A stretch of 64,000 nucleotides of DNA from NCBI RefSeq assembly GCF_050296195.1, contig NZ_JBNKRB010000063.1; one strand, given 5' to 3'. How positions within the stretch are numbered: position 1 is the stretch's first letter; each line of letters opens with the position of its first letter. The stretch comes from Gynuella sp050296195. Its GTDB lineage: Bacteria > Pseudomonadota > Gammaproteobacteria > Pseudomonadales > Natronospirillaceae. Positions 51,957 to 60,483 of this stretch are shown here, one piece after another. A program made the translations under genes and the position numbers. The notes beneath the pieces were generated by a model that saw only the letters and a list, made by a program, of their open reading frames with translations, was not told where the DNA came from and did no database searches.

Positions 51957-52798
51957 GAACACGTACACCTCCTATAGACAACGCCTTCCCCCCTGAAGCC
52001 CCAATCATTTTCTACGACTGTATCAGTTTTAGAACTTTGAGAGGTAGTTAAGCCATTCCCAGTAACAATTCCAGCATTTCCCGTTGCATCTGAATATTGG
52101 TGACTCCAACCAACAATGTCACCTGGTTGAGGCTCAGAAACTATTTGATAACCGGGTATAAACACTTCTGGATTACCCCAATCCCCTGCTACTGGACCAT
52201 ACGTTAGTCCAAACAGACCATGCATTGGAGGGACTCGGTATCCTGACTCTTCCAGCATATTTTCTACGAATTGATTACACTTGTTAGTTTCTTCAGGAAA
52301 ATTATCTTTAGGCGTGTAATAACTCCATTCCTTAGATCCAGTATTAGAAATAGCATTGTTAACTAAATTTTCAGGATTACCGCAATGACATGTACCTTTT
52401 AACCCCAGCGGATCAATAAACATCACCGGATTGCCTCCAACGTATCCGTAAGTATTCAGCCCACCATTCAACCCTATCGGATCACTCTGCACATACCGCC
52501 CGGTCCTTGGATCATAATACCGATGCCAGTTGTAATAAAGACCCGTCTCCTTATCTGCATATTGGCCGGGAAATCTCAATGGCTGCTGCACATACCCGAC
52601 ATATAACGACGTACCGTCAAACAATCTGTTATCCCCATAAGGAGAAGCGCCTATTTCAAAATCGCGCTTTTCCCAACCTACCGTTGCAGACTGGTTATTG
52701 ATAAGCATGTAAGGTGCACCTAAATGATCCAGAATAATATAAAAAAGGTCATCGGCTTTGATTGTATAATTTAGAGTAGAGTTGCTATCAACGTTAGT
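51950..52798 (-). CDS. RHS C-terminal tip with an NlpC/P60-like domain carrying Asn for His
   Basis: The open frame starts without an initiation codon at 52798 (first ATG 52708). It covers the RHS core (DDLFYIILDHLGAPYMLINN ... DPIGLNGGLNTYGYVGGNPV, core end FIDPLGLKG) and a tip of about 150 residues. The tip matches the one at 47621: Cys block TNKCNQFVENMLEE, loop SEPQPGDIVGW, C-terminal VENDWGFRGE and RRC-C end. The His block reads TGNAGIVTG, with Asn where the sister has His (GGHVGVYV). The tip may therefore be inactive or use another base. Confidence 0.65.
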   Translation of the reverse strand, partial: TNVDSNSTLNYTIKADDLFYIILDHLGAPYMLINNQSATVGWEKRDFEIGASPYGDNRLFDGTSLYVGYVQQPLRFPGQYADKETGLYYNWHRYYDPRTGRYVQSDPIGLNGGLNTYGYVGGNPVMFIDPLGLKGTCHCGNPENLVNNAISNTGSKEWSYYTPKDNFPEETNKCNQFVENMLEESGYRVPPMHGLFGLTYGPVAGDWGNPEVFIPGYQIVSEPQPGDIVGWSHQYSDATGNAGIVTGNGLTTSQSSKTDTVVENDWGFRGEGVVYRRCTCSW

Positions 52799-52807
52799 AC
52801 GGACATA

Positions 52808-52836
52808 AAAGAGCCTCTTGCAAGGCTCTTTTTAGC
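52808..52836. terminator. bidirectional Rho-independent terminator
   Basis: AGAGCCT/AGGCTCT stem with T-tract on the plus side (CTTTTT) and CTCTTTT on the minus side. It lies about 80 nt beyond the immunity gene at 52917 and immediately beside the point where RHS homology ends (52798). Confidence 0.8.
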
Positions 52837-52916
52837 GACTGAGGATTGCAAAAATAGATGCGTCCCCTTTATCTTCAAGAGAAGATAATCAATCTCCATT
52901 TTTGCCAACGCGGGTT

Positions 52917-53312
52917 TCAGTTTTGGTTTTTATCTTTCCGATAAAAATAAACAGCAGCTCTAATTATGCTAATAGCATTAATAGGAAACAGGGCCTGATC
53001 ACTAAGATATGACTTTAATTGATCAACTGTGAGACGTTCTCTATAACCCTTTTCAGTACAATGGTCATTGCTAATTTTTATTAACTCTTCAAGAGACAAA
53101 TTATTTTTACTTAAATAATGCTCTAAATATTGTTTGGCAGATGCATGTTCATAGCAAGCGATTCCTTCTTCCAGTAAAAGCTTATCACCATCAGATGGTT
53201 CGATTTGCCAAGTTTCAGATACTTCATCAGTAGCTGGAACCAATTTTATTTTCGTGCCGCTCACATGCACTGCTTGAAGTCCTAATATATCAATCTTCCA
53301 ATCACTAATCAT
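52917..53312 (-). CDS. soluble putative immunity protein for the ADP-ribosyltransferase-like tip
   Basis: This 131-residue acidic protein has no signal peptide or membrane helix (begins MISDWKIDILGLQAVHV), unlike most immunity candidates in the array. A cytoplasmic location suits a toxin acting inside the cell. It begins 3 nt after the stop of the ADP-ribosyltransferase-like tip. I recognise no family. Confidence 0.55.
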   Translation of the reverse strand: MISDWKIDILGLQAVHVSGTKIKLVPATDEVSETWQIEPSDGDKLLLEEGIACYEHASAKQYLEHYLSKNNLSLEELIKISNDHCTEKGYRERLTVDQLKSYLSDQALFPINAISIIRAAVYFYRKDKNQN

Positions 53313-53315
53313 AAG

Positions 53316-53912
53316 CTACTCACAAGTGCAACCTGAATTGTTAACATACTTAGACGGGATATGTAGAGGCACAAGCCATTCGGATTCAGAGATAATTGTA
53401 CCTGGCAATGTTACCGTATTGTATGGATTAGGGAATGCCATTCCAATTGGCAGAGTAATGACATATACCTGTCCTGAAGAAAAATGTTCTGCAACTCGAA
53501 TATCAGTTGTCAAACTGATATATGGAGAACTACTGCTATCCATCGCATGTTGCTGCATTAAATATTCTTTCGGATTATCCTCAAGAAGCCACTTACCATA
53601 ACCGCCAGACTCATGTGCCCAAAATTCAGTCTTCCCTGGTACATCGCCACGATAGAATGTTTGACAATTACTGAGTATGTCAGTGGTGGCCACGTCAGGC
53701 ATGGTCAGATATTCTGGCGCCTCGCCTGCATCGGAAGATGATGAATGACTATGGCTTGGCACTGCAGGTAAACCATACTGGTCTGTATATAATCCATTAT
53801 AGCCACTTAAGCCACTGGAGATGGCCCAAAGATAATAGTAATTTTTAAGAGCTTCATCAAAAGCGCCTAAGCCAGTTTGGTCAATAAACCTTAACGGATT
53901 TCCACCGACATA
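53316..53912 (-). CDS. RHS tip with an ADP-ribosyltransferase-like toxin domain (5' truncated)
   Basis: The frame is open from 53912 (YVGGNPLRFIDQTGLGAF, the very end of an RHS core) to 53316; the first ATG is at 53762. The tip shows the R-S-E pattern of ADP-ribosyltransferases: FYRGD, then SPYISLTTD with VAEHFS, a beta strand QVYVITLP, and finally IISESEWLVP. No zinc or other nuclease motif is present. Only about 15 codons of core remain because the 5' end was lost at a recombination joint with the neighbouring module. A soluble immunity gene follows 3 nt downstream. Confidence 0.65.
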   Translation of the reverse strand, partial: YVGGNPLRFIDQTGLGAFDEALKNYYYLWAISSGLSGYNGLYTDQYGLPAVPSHSHSSSSDAGEAPEYLTMPDVATTDILSNCQTFYRGDVPGKTEFWAHESGGYGKWLLEDNPKEYLMQQHAMDSSSSPYISLTTDIRVAEHFSSGQVYVITLPIGMAFPNPYNTVTLPGTIISESEWLVPLHIPSKYVNNSGCTCE

Positions 53913-54168
53913 CAGTTTTTAACGTCAATCCATCTTTATATGAGAAGTATTCTTGGCACTCTTTATCATCCAAATTAATTACTCTTTTCCCTACATCTGA
54001 CGCCATAAAAAACTCAAAAATTGATGTTGATCCACTTCCATCCCAATCCATTTCACTCCAAGAGTAGTCATTGTTTATGGCTGAGAAGGATCTGCAAGCC
54101 AAATAAATCATTAACAATGACAAAAGAGTAAAACTAATCATGATAGAATGTTTTTTTACCGAGCCCAT
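53881..54168 (-). CDS. putative immunity protein, C-terminus replaced at an RHS junction
   Basis: This 95-residue protein has one transmembrane helix (MISFTLLSLLMIYLACRSF) and a periplasmic domain. After YKDGLTLKT the reading frame enters RHS core DNA out of phase and ends VCRWKSVKVY, so the natural C-terminus was lost when a different RHS tip was joined at about 53913. It overlaps the upstream toxin tip by 13 nt, as expected for a coupled immunity gene. Confidence 0.55.
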   Translation of the reverse strand: MGSVKKHSIMISFTLLSLLMIYLACRSFSAINNDYSWSEMDWDGSGSTSIFEFFMASDVGKRVINLDDKECQEYFSYKDGLTLKTVCRWKSVKVY

Positions 54169-55256
54169 GGCGCACTTGCCTCCGTAGATGGATCTGAAGC
54201 TGGGTGCTGAGTCATATTATCAACAGTTGCACCTATATCTATCAAGTTATTCCCCAGATTAACTGGAAACATCGCATTTCCTGTGTCCACTCCCAATTCA
54301 CTCAAGCAATCCTGAACTGGCGAACCACAGTTATTTGTAAAAGCACTATAGTTTCCATGATCGCTCATCAGGCATTGTTCAAGCTGAAGTTCCTGATAGT
54401 CAGTTAAGGGTAATACCACTCCTTGACCGTCCCTGAAATCATTTTTTCCGTAGTATGTTTCGGCAGAACCACTCCACATTCCATGTTGTCCATAGGAATA
54501 AACTGTACCATTAATGTCAGTGGAAACATGCCCAAAAGATGACGCGCCCCAACCAACTGGATGCCAAATGGTTACTTCAGTCCTAAGCCCCGTCGGATCA
54601 ATAAAATTAACCGGATCATTCCTAACATAAGCATACGTATTCAGCCCACCTTTCAACCCAATCGGATCACTCTGAACATAACGCCCGGTCCTTGGATCAT
54701 CATACCGATGCCAGTTGTAATAAAGACCCGTTTCCTTATCTGCATATTGGCCGGGAAATCTCAGTGGCTGCTGCACATACCCGACATATAACGACGTACC
54801 GTCAAACAATCTGTTATCCCCATAAGGAGAAGCGCCTATTTCAAAATCGCGCTTTTCCCAACCTACCGTTGCAGACTGGTTATTGATAAGTCTATAAGGT
54901 GCACCTAAATGATCCGGAATAATATAAAAAAGGTCATCGGCTTTGATTGTATAATTTAGAGTAGAGTTGCTATCAACGTTGGTACCTTCGATACCCGCAA
55001 GAATAGTAGTATCCATAGGCAGATAGTATTCGCCTAACTTAACCCAACTATTGTTATTACCAGAAGCAAAAATACTCATGTCATCGCTTGTTCTGGCTAA
55101 CTTAAAGTACGGTCCTGTAGCTTCGAATTCATAGTGTTCTACATCCCCATTATGGTGACGGATTTCAACAATGGTTTTGGGATCACCTTTCTTTCTGTTG
55201 AAGCTCAAAATGGGAAGGTTTTTTTGATCTTCAGTTTTAATGATATTTGTCCGCAT
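54156..55256 (-). CDS. longest RHS fragment, with a permuted papain-like toxin tip
   Basis: This 366-residue fragment includes the RHS core segment TIVEIRHHNGDVEHYEFE, the DDLFYIIPDHLGAPYRL repeat, and the core end DPIGLKGGLNTYAYV ... NFIDPTGL. The tip of about 140 residues has an early His (SSFGHVSTDINGTVYSYG) and a later Cys block (FTNNCGSPVQDCLSELG), the His-before-Cys order of permuted papain-like (LRAT/PPPDE-type) folds. This is my inference, not a family match. It lacks the large N-terminal body and any export domain of a full RHS protein, so it is an orphan tip. It starts at the ATG at 55256. Confidence 0.7.
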   Translation of the reverse strand: MRTNIIKTEDQKNLPILSFNRKKGDPKTIVEIRHHNGDVEHYEFEATGPYFKLARTSDDMSIFASGNNNSWVKLGEYYLPMDTTILAGIEGTNVDSNSTLNYTIKADDLFYIIPDHLGAPYRLINNQSATVGWEKRDFEIGASPYGDNRLFDGTSLYVGYVQQPLRFPGQYADKETGLYYNWHRYDDPRTGRYVQSDPIGLKGGLNTYAYVRNDPVNFIDPTGLRTEVTIWHPVGWGASSFGHVSTDINGTVYSYGQHGMWSGSAETYYGKNDFRDGQGVVLPLTDYQELQLEQCLMSDHGNYSAFTNNCGSPVQDCLSELGVDTGNAMFPVNLGNNLIDIGATVDNMTQHPASDPSTEASAPWAR

Positions 55257-55462
55257 GAGCGGTGAATTTTATTGTTGTCCGGGATGTAAGCGACGGGTTC
55301 ACGAGTGCCTCCACTAGAGTAAGCTCTTAAATTTTACCAAGTAGAGATTGGAAAAATTAATGATTTATCAATGACTGACCAGCCGCATTCGGAAGATGGT
55401 TAACATTCGATTATAGCGTTGTCGAAAGCTGAGTGATCCAGCATGACCTCTCTGTTCTGCAA

Positions 55463-56317
55463 TCAACCCAAGCTGTCAATCTTGGCCCGACAGTGTTTTT
55501 CCGCCAATGTTTGCAATTGTTCGACCCGTTCCGCCAGCCACGTCAGTTGTTCGGTGGTAATGCAGTACTTGGGGTTGTAACGCGATTCCACGTAGGCTTG
55601 ACACAACAGGTCAAAACAGTTTTGTTCAAAGGGCGTACTTTGCGGAAACGCAGATAAGAACTCCGGTTCGATGCTGCCGGTTAAAGTGCGGAGTTTTTCC
55701 AAATCATGAAGTTTGGGTTTGTAATGCGTAAACACCAGTAGAATCATGGAATATAGTTTTTCTGTCACTTGGTGGAGAAAAAAAGCAGCATCACAATAAT
55801 CTCCTCGGGACATAGCAAACGGATAATAAGCTTGTTGATTGGTAGCCAATTTAAGCCAATGATCAAAATGTCTCTGTGCCTCTATTTTCCGCTCAGGCAG
55901 AGACAGTTCTTTAGGCTCTACCAATTCCAGTTTGCCGGTATCATGCAGCAAAATGCCCTCGCGATAGATATCGGCATAAAAATATTGACCCTTGGCCAGT
56001 TGGGCATTCACAAACGATATCTCTTCTGCAATCAAACTGACCGGCGTTTTAACTTCCCGCATCAACCGATTAATCAATGATCGCTTGGACTCTATCTTGC
56101 GCGCCAATACGCCGTTCTTGGCAATGGCCAGAATATCCATATCGCTTTGATAGCGGTAATGAACGCGGTCCTCTTCCAGATGGTCTACCCAGTCGCCACG
56201 GGCATAGCTGCCGAACAAAATCAGCATACTGGGCTTAACCGCTTGCACGATGATCTCAACCGCATGACGCAGTTGCTGTTGTTTATCTGAAGGGAGGTGA
56301 TCGAGTGATGTTTTCAT
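55463..56317 (-). CDS. fused nucleotidyltransferase-HEPN protein
   Basis: The 284-residue protein combines an N-terminal MNT-type nucleotidyltransferase (about 15-110; LILFGSYARGDW and SDMDILAIAK supply the GSxxxGxxSDxD pattern) with a C-terminal HEPN-like helical domain (about 150-280; FFLHQVTEKLYSMIL). The ATG at 56317 (MKTSLDHLPSD) is preceded by GGG and removes an unlikely 56-residue extension. Separate HEPN and MNT proteins form toxin-antitoxin pairs in which the MNT AMPylates the HEPN ribonuclease. A single-chain fusion may be a self-regulated version or serve another role. Confidence 0.75.
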   Translation of the reverse strand: MKTSLDHLPSDKQQQLRHAVEIIVQAVKPSMLILFGSYARGDWVDHLEEDRVHYRYQSDMDILAIAKNGVLARKIESKRSLINRLMREVKTPVSLIAEEISFVNAQLAKGQYFYADIYREGILLHDTGKLELVEPKELSLPERKIEAQRHFDHWLKLATNQQAYYPFAMSRGDYCDAAFFLHQVTEKLYSMILLVFTHYKPKLHDLEKLRTLTGSIEPEFLSAFPQSTPFEQNCFDLLCQAYVESRYNPKYCITTEQLTWLAERVEQLQTLAEKHCRAKIDSLG

Positions 56318-56556
56318 CCCGGCATCGTAGCAAGTTCTGTGCATAGAACCAATATGAACCTTTATCAACGCCGCCGCTCCCACGCGATCACCACCGCAAC
56401 GGGCACTGTGAATTTCGTCATAATAATCACACCCGCATTTGACCTTTGGTTCGTTTACTGAGATAAGACTTTTCAAATTGATCAACCAGAAGAGTGATTA
56501 AGCGGTACGCTCTGATCTGTTTATTGGAATCAACACAGAATAAGGAATGTTGAGTC

Positions 56557-56859
56557 ATGTCCCAGGACATCACCGCCCTGCCGCCATCCATCAAAGACTT
56601 TATCCAACGTCGGGGGTATTCCCTCAACACCCTGTGCTGGCAGGCCACGTATGAATACCCCAAAGAAGTTAAAGCCTTTACTCCGGAACAACACCGACTG
56701 CATTTTTTTGTGCTGCAAAGTGATCAGCAACTGTCGTTTCTGAACCGTCATGATCACCTGAAACGAGGCGTGGTGTATGAATGTGGTCCAAGAGAGGTTC
56801 ACGGTACGCCTAAGCCGGCTAAACCCAGAATCAACCTGGACAAACCCGCACCGGTCTAG
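56557..56859 (+). CDS. N-terminal piece of an amber-interrupted DUF2235 gene
   Basis: These 100 codons (MSQDITALPPSIKDFI ... NLDKPAPV) end at TAG (56857-56859). The same reading frame continues without a further stop from 56860 into the DUF2235 gene, reaching 59124. AAGGA precedes the ATG. The piece is best read as the first part of one 855-codon gene broken by a single nonsense codon, unless the amber is read through. Confidence 0.7.
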   Translation: MSQDITALPPSIKDFIQRRGYSLNTLCWQATYEYPKEVKAFTPEQHRLHFFVLQSDQQLSFLNRHDHLKRGVVYECGPREVHGTPKPAKPRINLDKPAPV

Positions 56860-56880
56860 ACGGCGGATATCCCCGAGACC

Positions 56881-59124
56881 TTGCCCGAGGGTAAGCCCGG
56901 CGTGGATGATATCTACAACCCCGAGTACTTTGCCCAGTTGCAGTACCTCTATCCCGACAGCAAAACCAGTGTGATCACCGACTACCTGATCAGCACCCCC
57001 ACACAGACCTTTCAGGATCAATTGAAAGGCTCAACCCGTAAATTATCGTTGTTTGGTCCGGAACAGATCCGCTATGACGTGGGCACATCGGTCACCACGG
57101 AGCAATGGCAACAGACCCACGACGAACTTCAGCAGCGCTGTGAGCAACTGAGCGAACAGCGGCAGAACGCAGAACCGATCAAGGACTGGCCCCGCACCGT
57201 TCAGCCGTTGCATCTGATCAATACCGAATTCCTGCATCCCGGTCATCCAAACGAGATGGACCCGGCCTTGTTCCAGGATGACAGTTATCCACTGGTGCCG
57301 TTGTTCAGCAAAGCCCAGGAGGTCTGGGCCCAAAAATGCCAGCGCCCGGATGTGTTTGCGACACGCTTCAGTCGCAGCCAGGATGTCGATGCACAAACAC
57401 TGTCCAAACAACTGCAGCAGAGTTTCGGCGTGCGTGGCCTCAATATGGCAATGGTCGGACAGTGCATGGTCGATCTGATTTACCTGCTGGCCCATGAAGA
57501 CTGGCTGCAACCCTTGAAGGCTGTTGCGGAACAACAGAACTACAACGACTCAGTCACCTGGACCAGGGAAGCAGCCTTAACGGCACTGATCTGCCATCGC
57601 GCCCAACCAGGGCCGGAAGACCACCCCGGCAATCGTTCTCCTTATTTCGAATCCCTGCAACAGATTGGTCAGTCTCTGCATCAATTGGCCGAGCTACAAC
57701 GCCAGCAGGACAAAGTATTCACCCAGACCGGGCAATACAATTGCCTGATACAAAACACTGTCTCCGTTCCAAAGATAGGTGCGAACTGGCGTTATCAACC
57801 CTCCAAAAACCTGTCAAAGCCCAAACGCATCTTAAGACTCGGTCTGTTCTTTGATGGCACCAATCAGGATCGCTATAACGATGAGCAGTTACCCGACCGG
57901 GATATTTCCAATGTGGCAAAGATGCATGACTTGTATGTTGAAAAAACCGATCAACACGGCAACGAAGTCGTGACCACTCGCAGAGTATATGTGCCCGGTG
58001 TCGGTACCATTACCGGCCACCAAACCAAGGATGGTTTTAAAGCGGAAGACAGCAAGATCGGCCTTGGCCTGGGTATGGGTGAGACGGGTGGCTATGCCCG
58101 GATTGAATATGTATTGCAACTGATAAATAACCGTTTTAATGAACAGGAATACGACGAAGTAAGGTTTGATATCTTTGGTTTCAGTCGGGGTGCGGCCCTA
58201 TCCCGACACTTTGTTAATCTGATCAACCAATGGCCGGAACAGATTTCCATCTGGGAAGTTGAGTATCATAATCCACTGTGGAGCTTTGCCCTACCGGTAC
58301 AACCGGTGAAAAAACAGATCAAGGCCTTTCCACAGCATCTGACCGGCCGGGTTTGCTTTGTCGGTCTCTGGGATACCGTGGGCAGTTTTGGCTGGCCCGG
58401 TGACGAGCAGAACCTGGATTTCAATCTGAACCTGAATACCCACAGCGCTGAACAGATTGTGCATTTGGTCGCCTATCATGAAGCACGGCATAATTTTCCC
58501 TCGACCCGCATCACCGACGAATACGGTCGCCTGCCTTCGAACTTTACTGAAATCATCTTTCCTGGCGTTCATTGTGATGTGGGCGGCGGTTATGAGAACC
58601 CAACGGGAAAAGGCACAGAAAACTATGAGGATCTACGTATCAGAGCACCATTGGACTATAACGACAACCGCCCTTCACCATGGATATTGCGTGGCCCTGG
58701 CAGTGGCTTGTTGATCGATGCACTGGAGAACGAAATCAGGGCTTTTCGCAGCGCCATTGGTATGGAGCAATCCTATACCTATAAACATATACTCAAAGCC
58801 ACTCGTAAGGAGCTGGCGTTGTATCCCTTTTATAAGATGGATGAACTGGCCAGACAAGCCGGCGTCCCCCTTAAAGGTATCGACCCTGCTGATACCCATT
58901 ACCTGATTCCGGATGAGCTGAAACGCGTGTACAACGCATGGCAAAAAGCCGGAGGCCAAATGCCACAGGCCAGACAATACCTGGTCGATTATATTCATAC
59001 CTCCGAAAAATACGGCGATATGGTTGACCGCCCGCATATGGAAAGCGGTCGAAAAGTTCGCCAGATATATAATAACCACCCTGATCAGGCCATTATTCCG
59101 GAGTCACAGCATGCACATCATTAA
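56881..59124 (+). CDS. DUF2235 (Tle1-type) phospholipase-like protein, main part
   Basis: From a TTG at 56881 the frame encodes 747 residues. The DUF2235 alpha/beta-hydrolase core occupies about 315-640: RLGLFFDGTNQDRYND, then the nucleophile elbow FGFSRGAALSRHF (GxSxG) and later IIFPGVHCDVGGGY with Asp and His. Tle1-family members are T6SS-delivered phospholipases. Here no VgrG or PAAR gene is adjacent, so the delivery route is open; it lies between the two eCIS arms. The downstream lipoprotein gene starts inside its last codons (ATG at 59111), giving close coupling. It is in frame with the fragment ending at the amber codon 56857-56859. Confidence 0.75.
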   Translation: MPEGKPGVDDIYNPEYFAQLQYLYPDSKTSVITDYLISTPTQTFQDQLKGSTRKLSLFGPEQIRYDVGTSVTTEQWQQTHDELQQRCEQLSEQRQNAEPIKDWPRTVQPLHLINTEFLHPGHPNEMDPALFQDDSYPLVPLFSKAQEVWAQKCQRPDVFATRFSRSQDVDAQTLSKQLQQSFGVRGLNMAMVGQCMVDLIYLLAHEDWLQPLKAVAEQQNYNDSVTWTREAALTALICHRAQPGPEDHPGNRSPYFESLQQIGQSLHQLAELQRQQDKVFTQTGQYNCLIQNTVSVPKIGANWRYQPSKNLSKPKRILRLGLFFDGTNQDRYNDEQLPDRDISNVAKMHDLYVEKTDQHGNEVVTTRRVYVPGVGTITGHQTKDGFKAEDSKIGLGLGMGETGGYARIEYVLQLINNRFNEQEYDEVRFDIFGFSRGAALSRHFVNLINQWPEQISIWEVEYHNPLWSFALPVQPVKKQIKAFPQHLTGRVCFVGLWDTVGSFGWPGDEQNLDFNLNLNTHSAEQIVHLVAYHEARHNFPSTRITDEYGRLPSNFTEIIFPGVHCDVGGGYENPTGKGTENYEDLRIRAPLDYNDNRPSPWILRGPGSGLLIDALENEIRAFRSAIGMEQSYTYKHILKATRKELALYPFYKMDELARQAGVPLKGIDPADTHYLIPDELKRVYNAWQKAGGQMPQARQYLVDYIHTSEKYGDMVDRPHMESGRKVRQIYNNHPDQAIIPESQHAHH

Positions 59125-59779
59125 GTACATCGGTTGGTTATGTTTATTGCCACTGTTACTTAGTGGCTGCCAAGAAAAAACCTATGACTATGGCTTTGAT
59201 ACGGGTGGCTTTGGCGGACCAGGCTGGCCTATATGGGTGGAGTATTTGATTATTAATGAATCCTGGCAGATTCCGGTCGGCAACCTTTCAGGAGGGGAAA
59301 CAGTAGTCAATAAACGTCCCCCTGGCGGTTCGTCAGCTAGTATGGGGCCGGTACCTCTACCTCATACGGTAAGAGCACGATGGTTTTCCTATCGCACCCA
59401 GACGTTTTATGAAGCTACCGTCGAGATTCCAAAGAACAAACAAACAGAAATCAAAAAGTGGTTCAAAAAATATCCCAGAGAGAAATTTTTACCTCTGTTA
59501 TCGACCGGGATCAGTGGTAAGGGAGAAATGCAATTCTGGTGGTATGTTGGCTGTGTCGGTATTGGATGTCCAGAAGGCCCTAAAAATTTTGAATTTCACT
59601 TTTTCGAACTGACTCCTCGCATTAAAGCCACCATTGCAGAAGGCGACCCTGGTATGTATCGAGTGCGCACTCTACAGGAAGTAAGAGAGGGTTCTATACC
59701 ACAGGACGTACTAAACCTGTTACCGCCAGAACCAGACACAACAAAAGAATCATCCACCAAAAACACAGAGACAGACTGA
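59111..59779 (+). CDS. DUF2931 lipoprotein, copy 1
   Basis: This 222-residue lipoprotein has the lipobox LLSGC. The DUF2931 core contains WVEYLIINESW, TVRARWFSYRTQTFYEATV and a late EFHFFELTPRIKA, and the C-terminal tail is Pro/Glu/Thr-rich. It starts at 59111, overlapping the end of the DUF2235 gene. Outer-membrane or periplasmic lipoproteins next to Tle1-type phospholipases act as immunity proteins, which is the likely role here. Confidence 0.75.
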   Translation: MHIIKYIGWLCLLPLLLSGCQEKTYDYGFDTGGFGGPGWPIWVEYLIINESWQIPVGNLSGGETVVNKRPPGGSSASMGPVPLPHTVRARWFSYRTQTFYEATVEIPKNKQTEIKKWFKKYPREKFLPLLSTGISGKGEMQFWWYVGCVGIGCPEGPKNFEFHFFELTPRIKATIAEGDPGMYRVRTLQEVREGSIPQDVLNLLPPEPDTTKESSTKNTETD

Positions 59780-59789
59780 GTTGTGATAG

Positions 59790-60473
59790 ATGCACATCAT
59801 TAAGCACATCGGTTGGTTACTTTTACTACCCATACTCATCAGTGGTTGCGAAGAAAAAACCTATGACTATGGCTTTGAGACAGGTGGCTTTGGTGGCCCT
59901 GGTTGGCCTATATGGGTGGAGTATTTAATTATTAATGAATCCTGGCAGATTCCAGTCGGTAACTTATCAGGAGGAAACGCTGACACCACTCATCGCCCTC
60001 CTGGTGGCAAATCAGCCAGCGCCGGCTGGGTACCATTACCTCATACAGTACGGGCACGCTGGTTTTCCTATCGCACCCAGACGTTTTATGAAGCTACCGT
60101 CGAAATTCCCAAAGATAAACAAAAACAGATCAAACAATGGTTTAAAAAATATCCAAGAAAAAAATATTTTCATGATCTTGATATTGGAATTAAAGGTCAG
60201 GGAGAAATTCAGCTTTGGTGGTATGTTGGCTGTGGGGGTATAGAATGCCCGCCTGCACGGCCGGAAACTTTTGAATTTCACTTTTTCGAACTGACTCCCC
60301 GTATTAAAGCAATAGAAGTGGATGGCGATGCAAGTGGATATCGTGCAGGAACACTCAAACGGATAGAAGAAGGTTTTCTGCCACCGGATGTACTAAACCT
60401 GTTACCACCAGAACCAGACACAACCGAAACCCAAGAAAAAGAATCATCCACCAAAAACACAGAGACAGACTGA
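59790..60473 (+). CDS. DUF2931 lipoprotein, copy 2
   Basis: This 227-residue paralogue of copy 1 has the lipobox LISGC. It diverges from the other three in the C-terminal quarter (EVDGDASGYRAGTLKRIEEG instead of the shared TIAEGDPGMYRVRTLQEVRE), while the N-terminal half is nearly the same. It lies 10 nt after copy 1 with the repeated joint TGAGTTGTGATAGATG. Confidence 0.75.
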   Translation: MHIIKHIGWLLLLPILISGCEEKTYDYGFETGGFGGPGWPIWVEYLIINESWQIPVGNLSGGNADTTHRPPGGKSASAGWVPLPHTVRARWFSYRTQTFYEATVEIPKDKQKQIKQWFKKYPRKKYFHDLDIGIKGQGEIQLWWYVGCGGIECPPARPETFEFHFFELTPRIKAIEVDGDASGYRAGTLKRIEEGFLPPDVLNLLPPEPDTTETQEKESSTKNTETD

Positions 60474-60483
60474 GTTGTGATAG

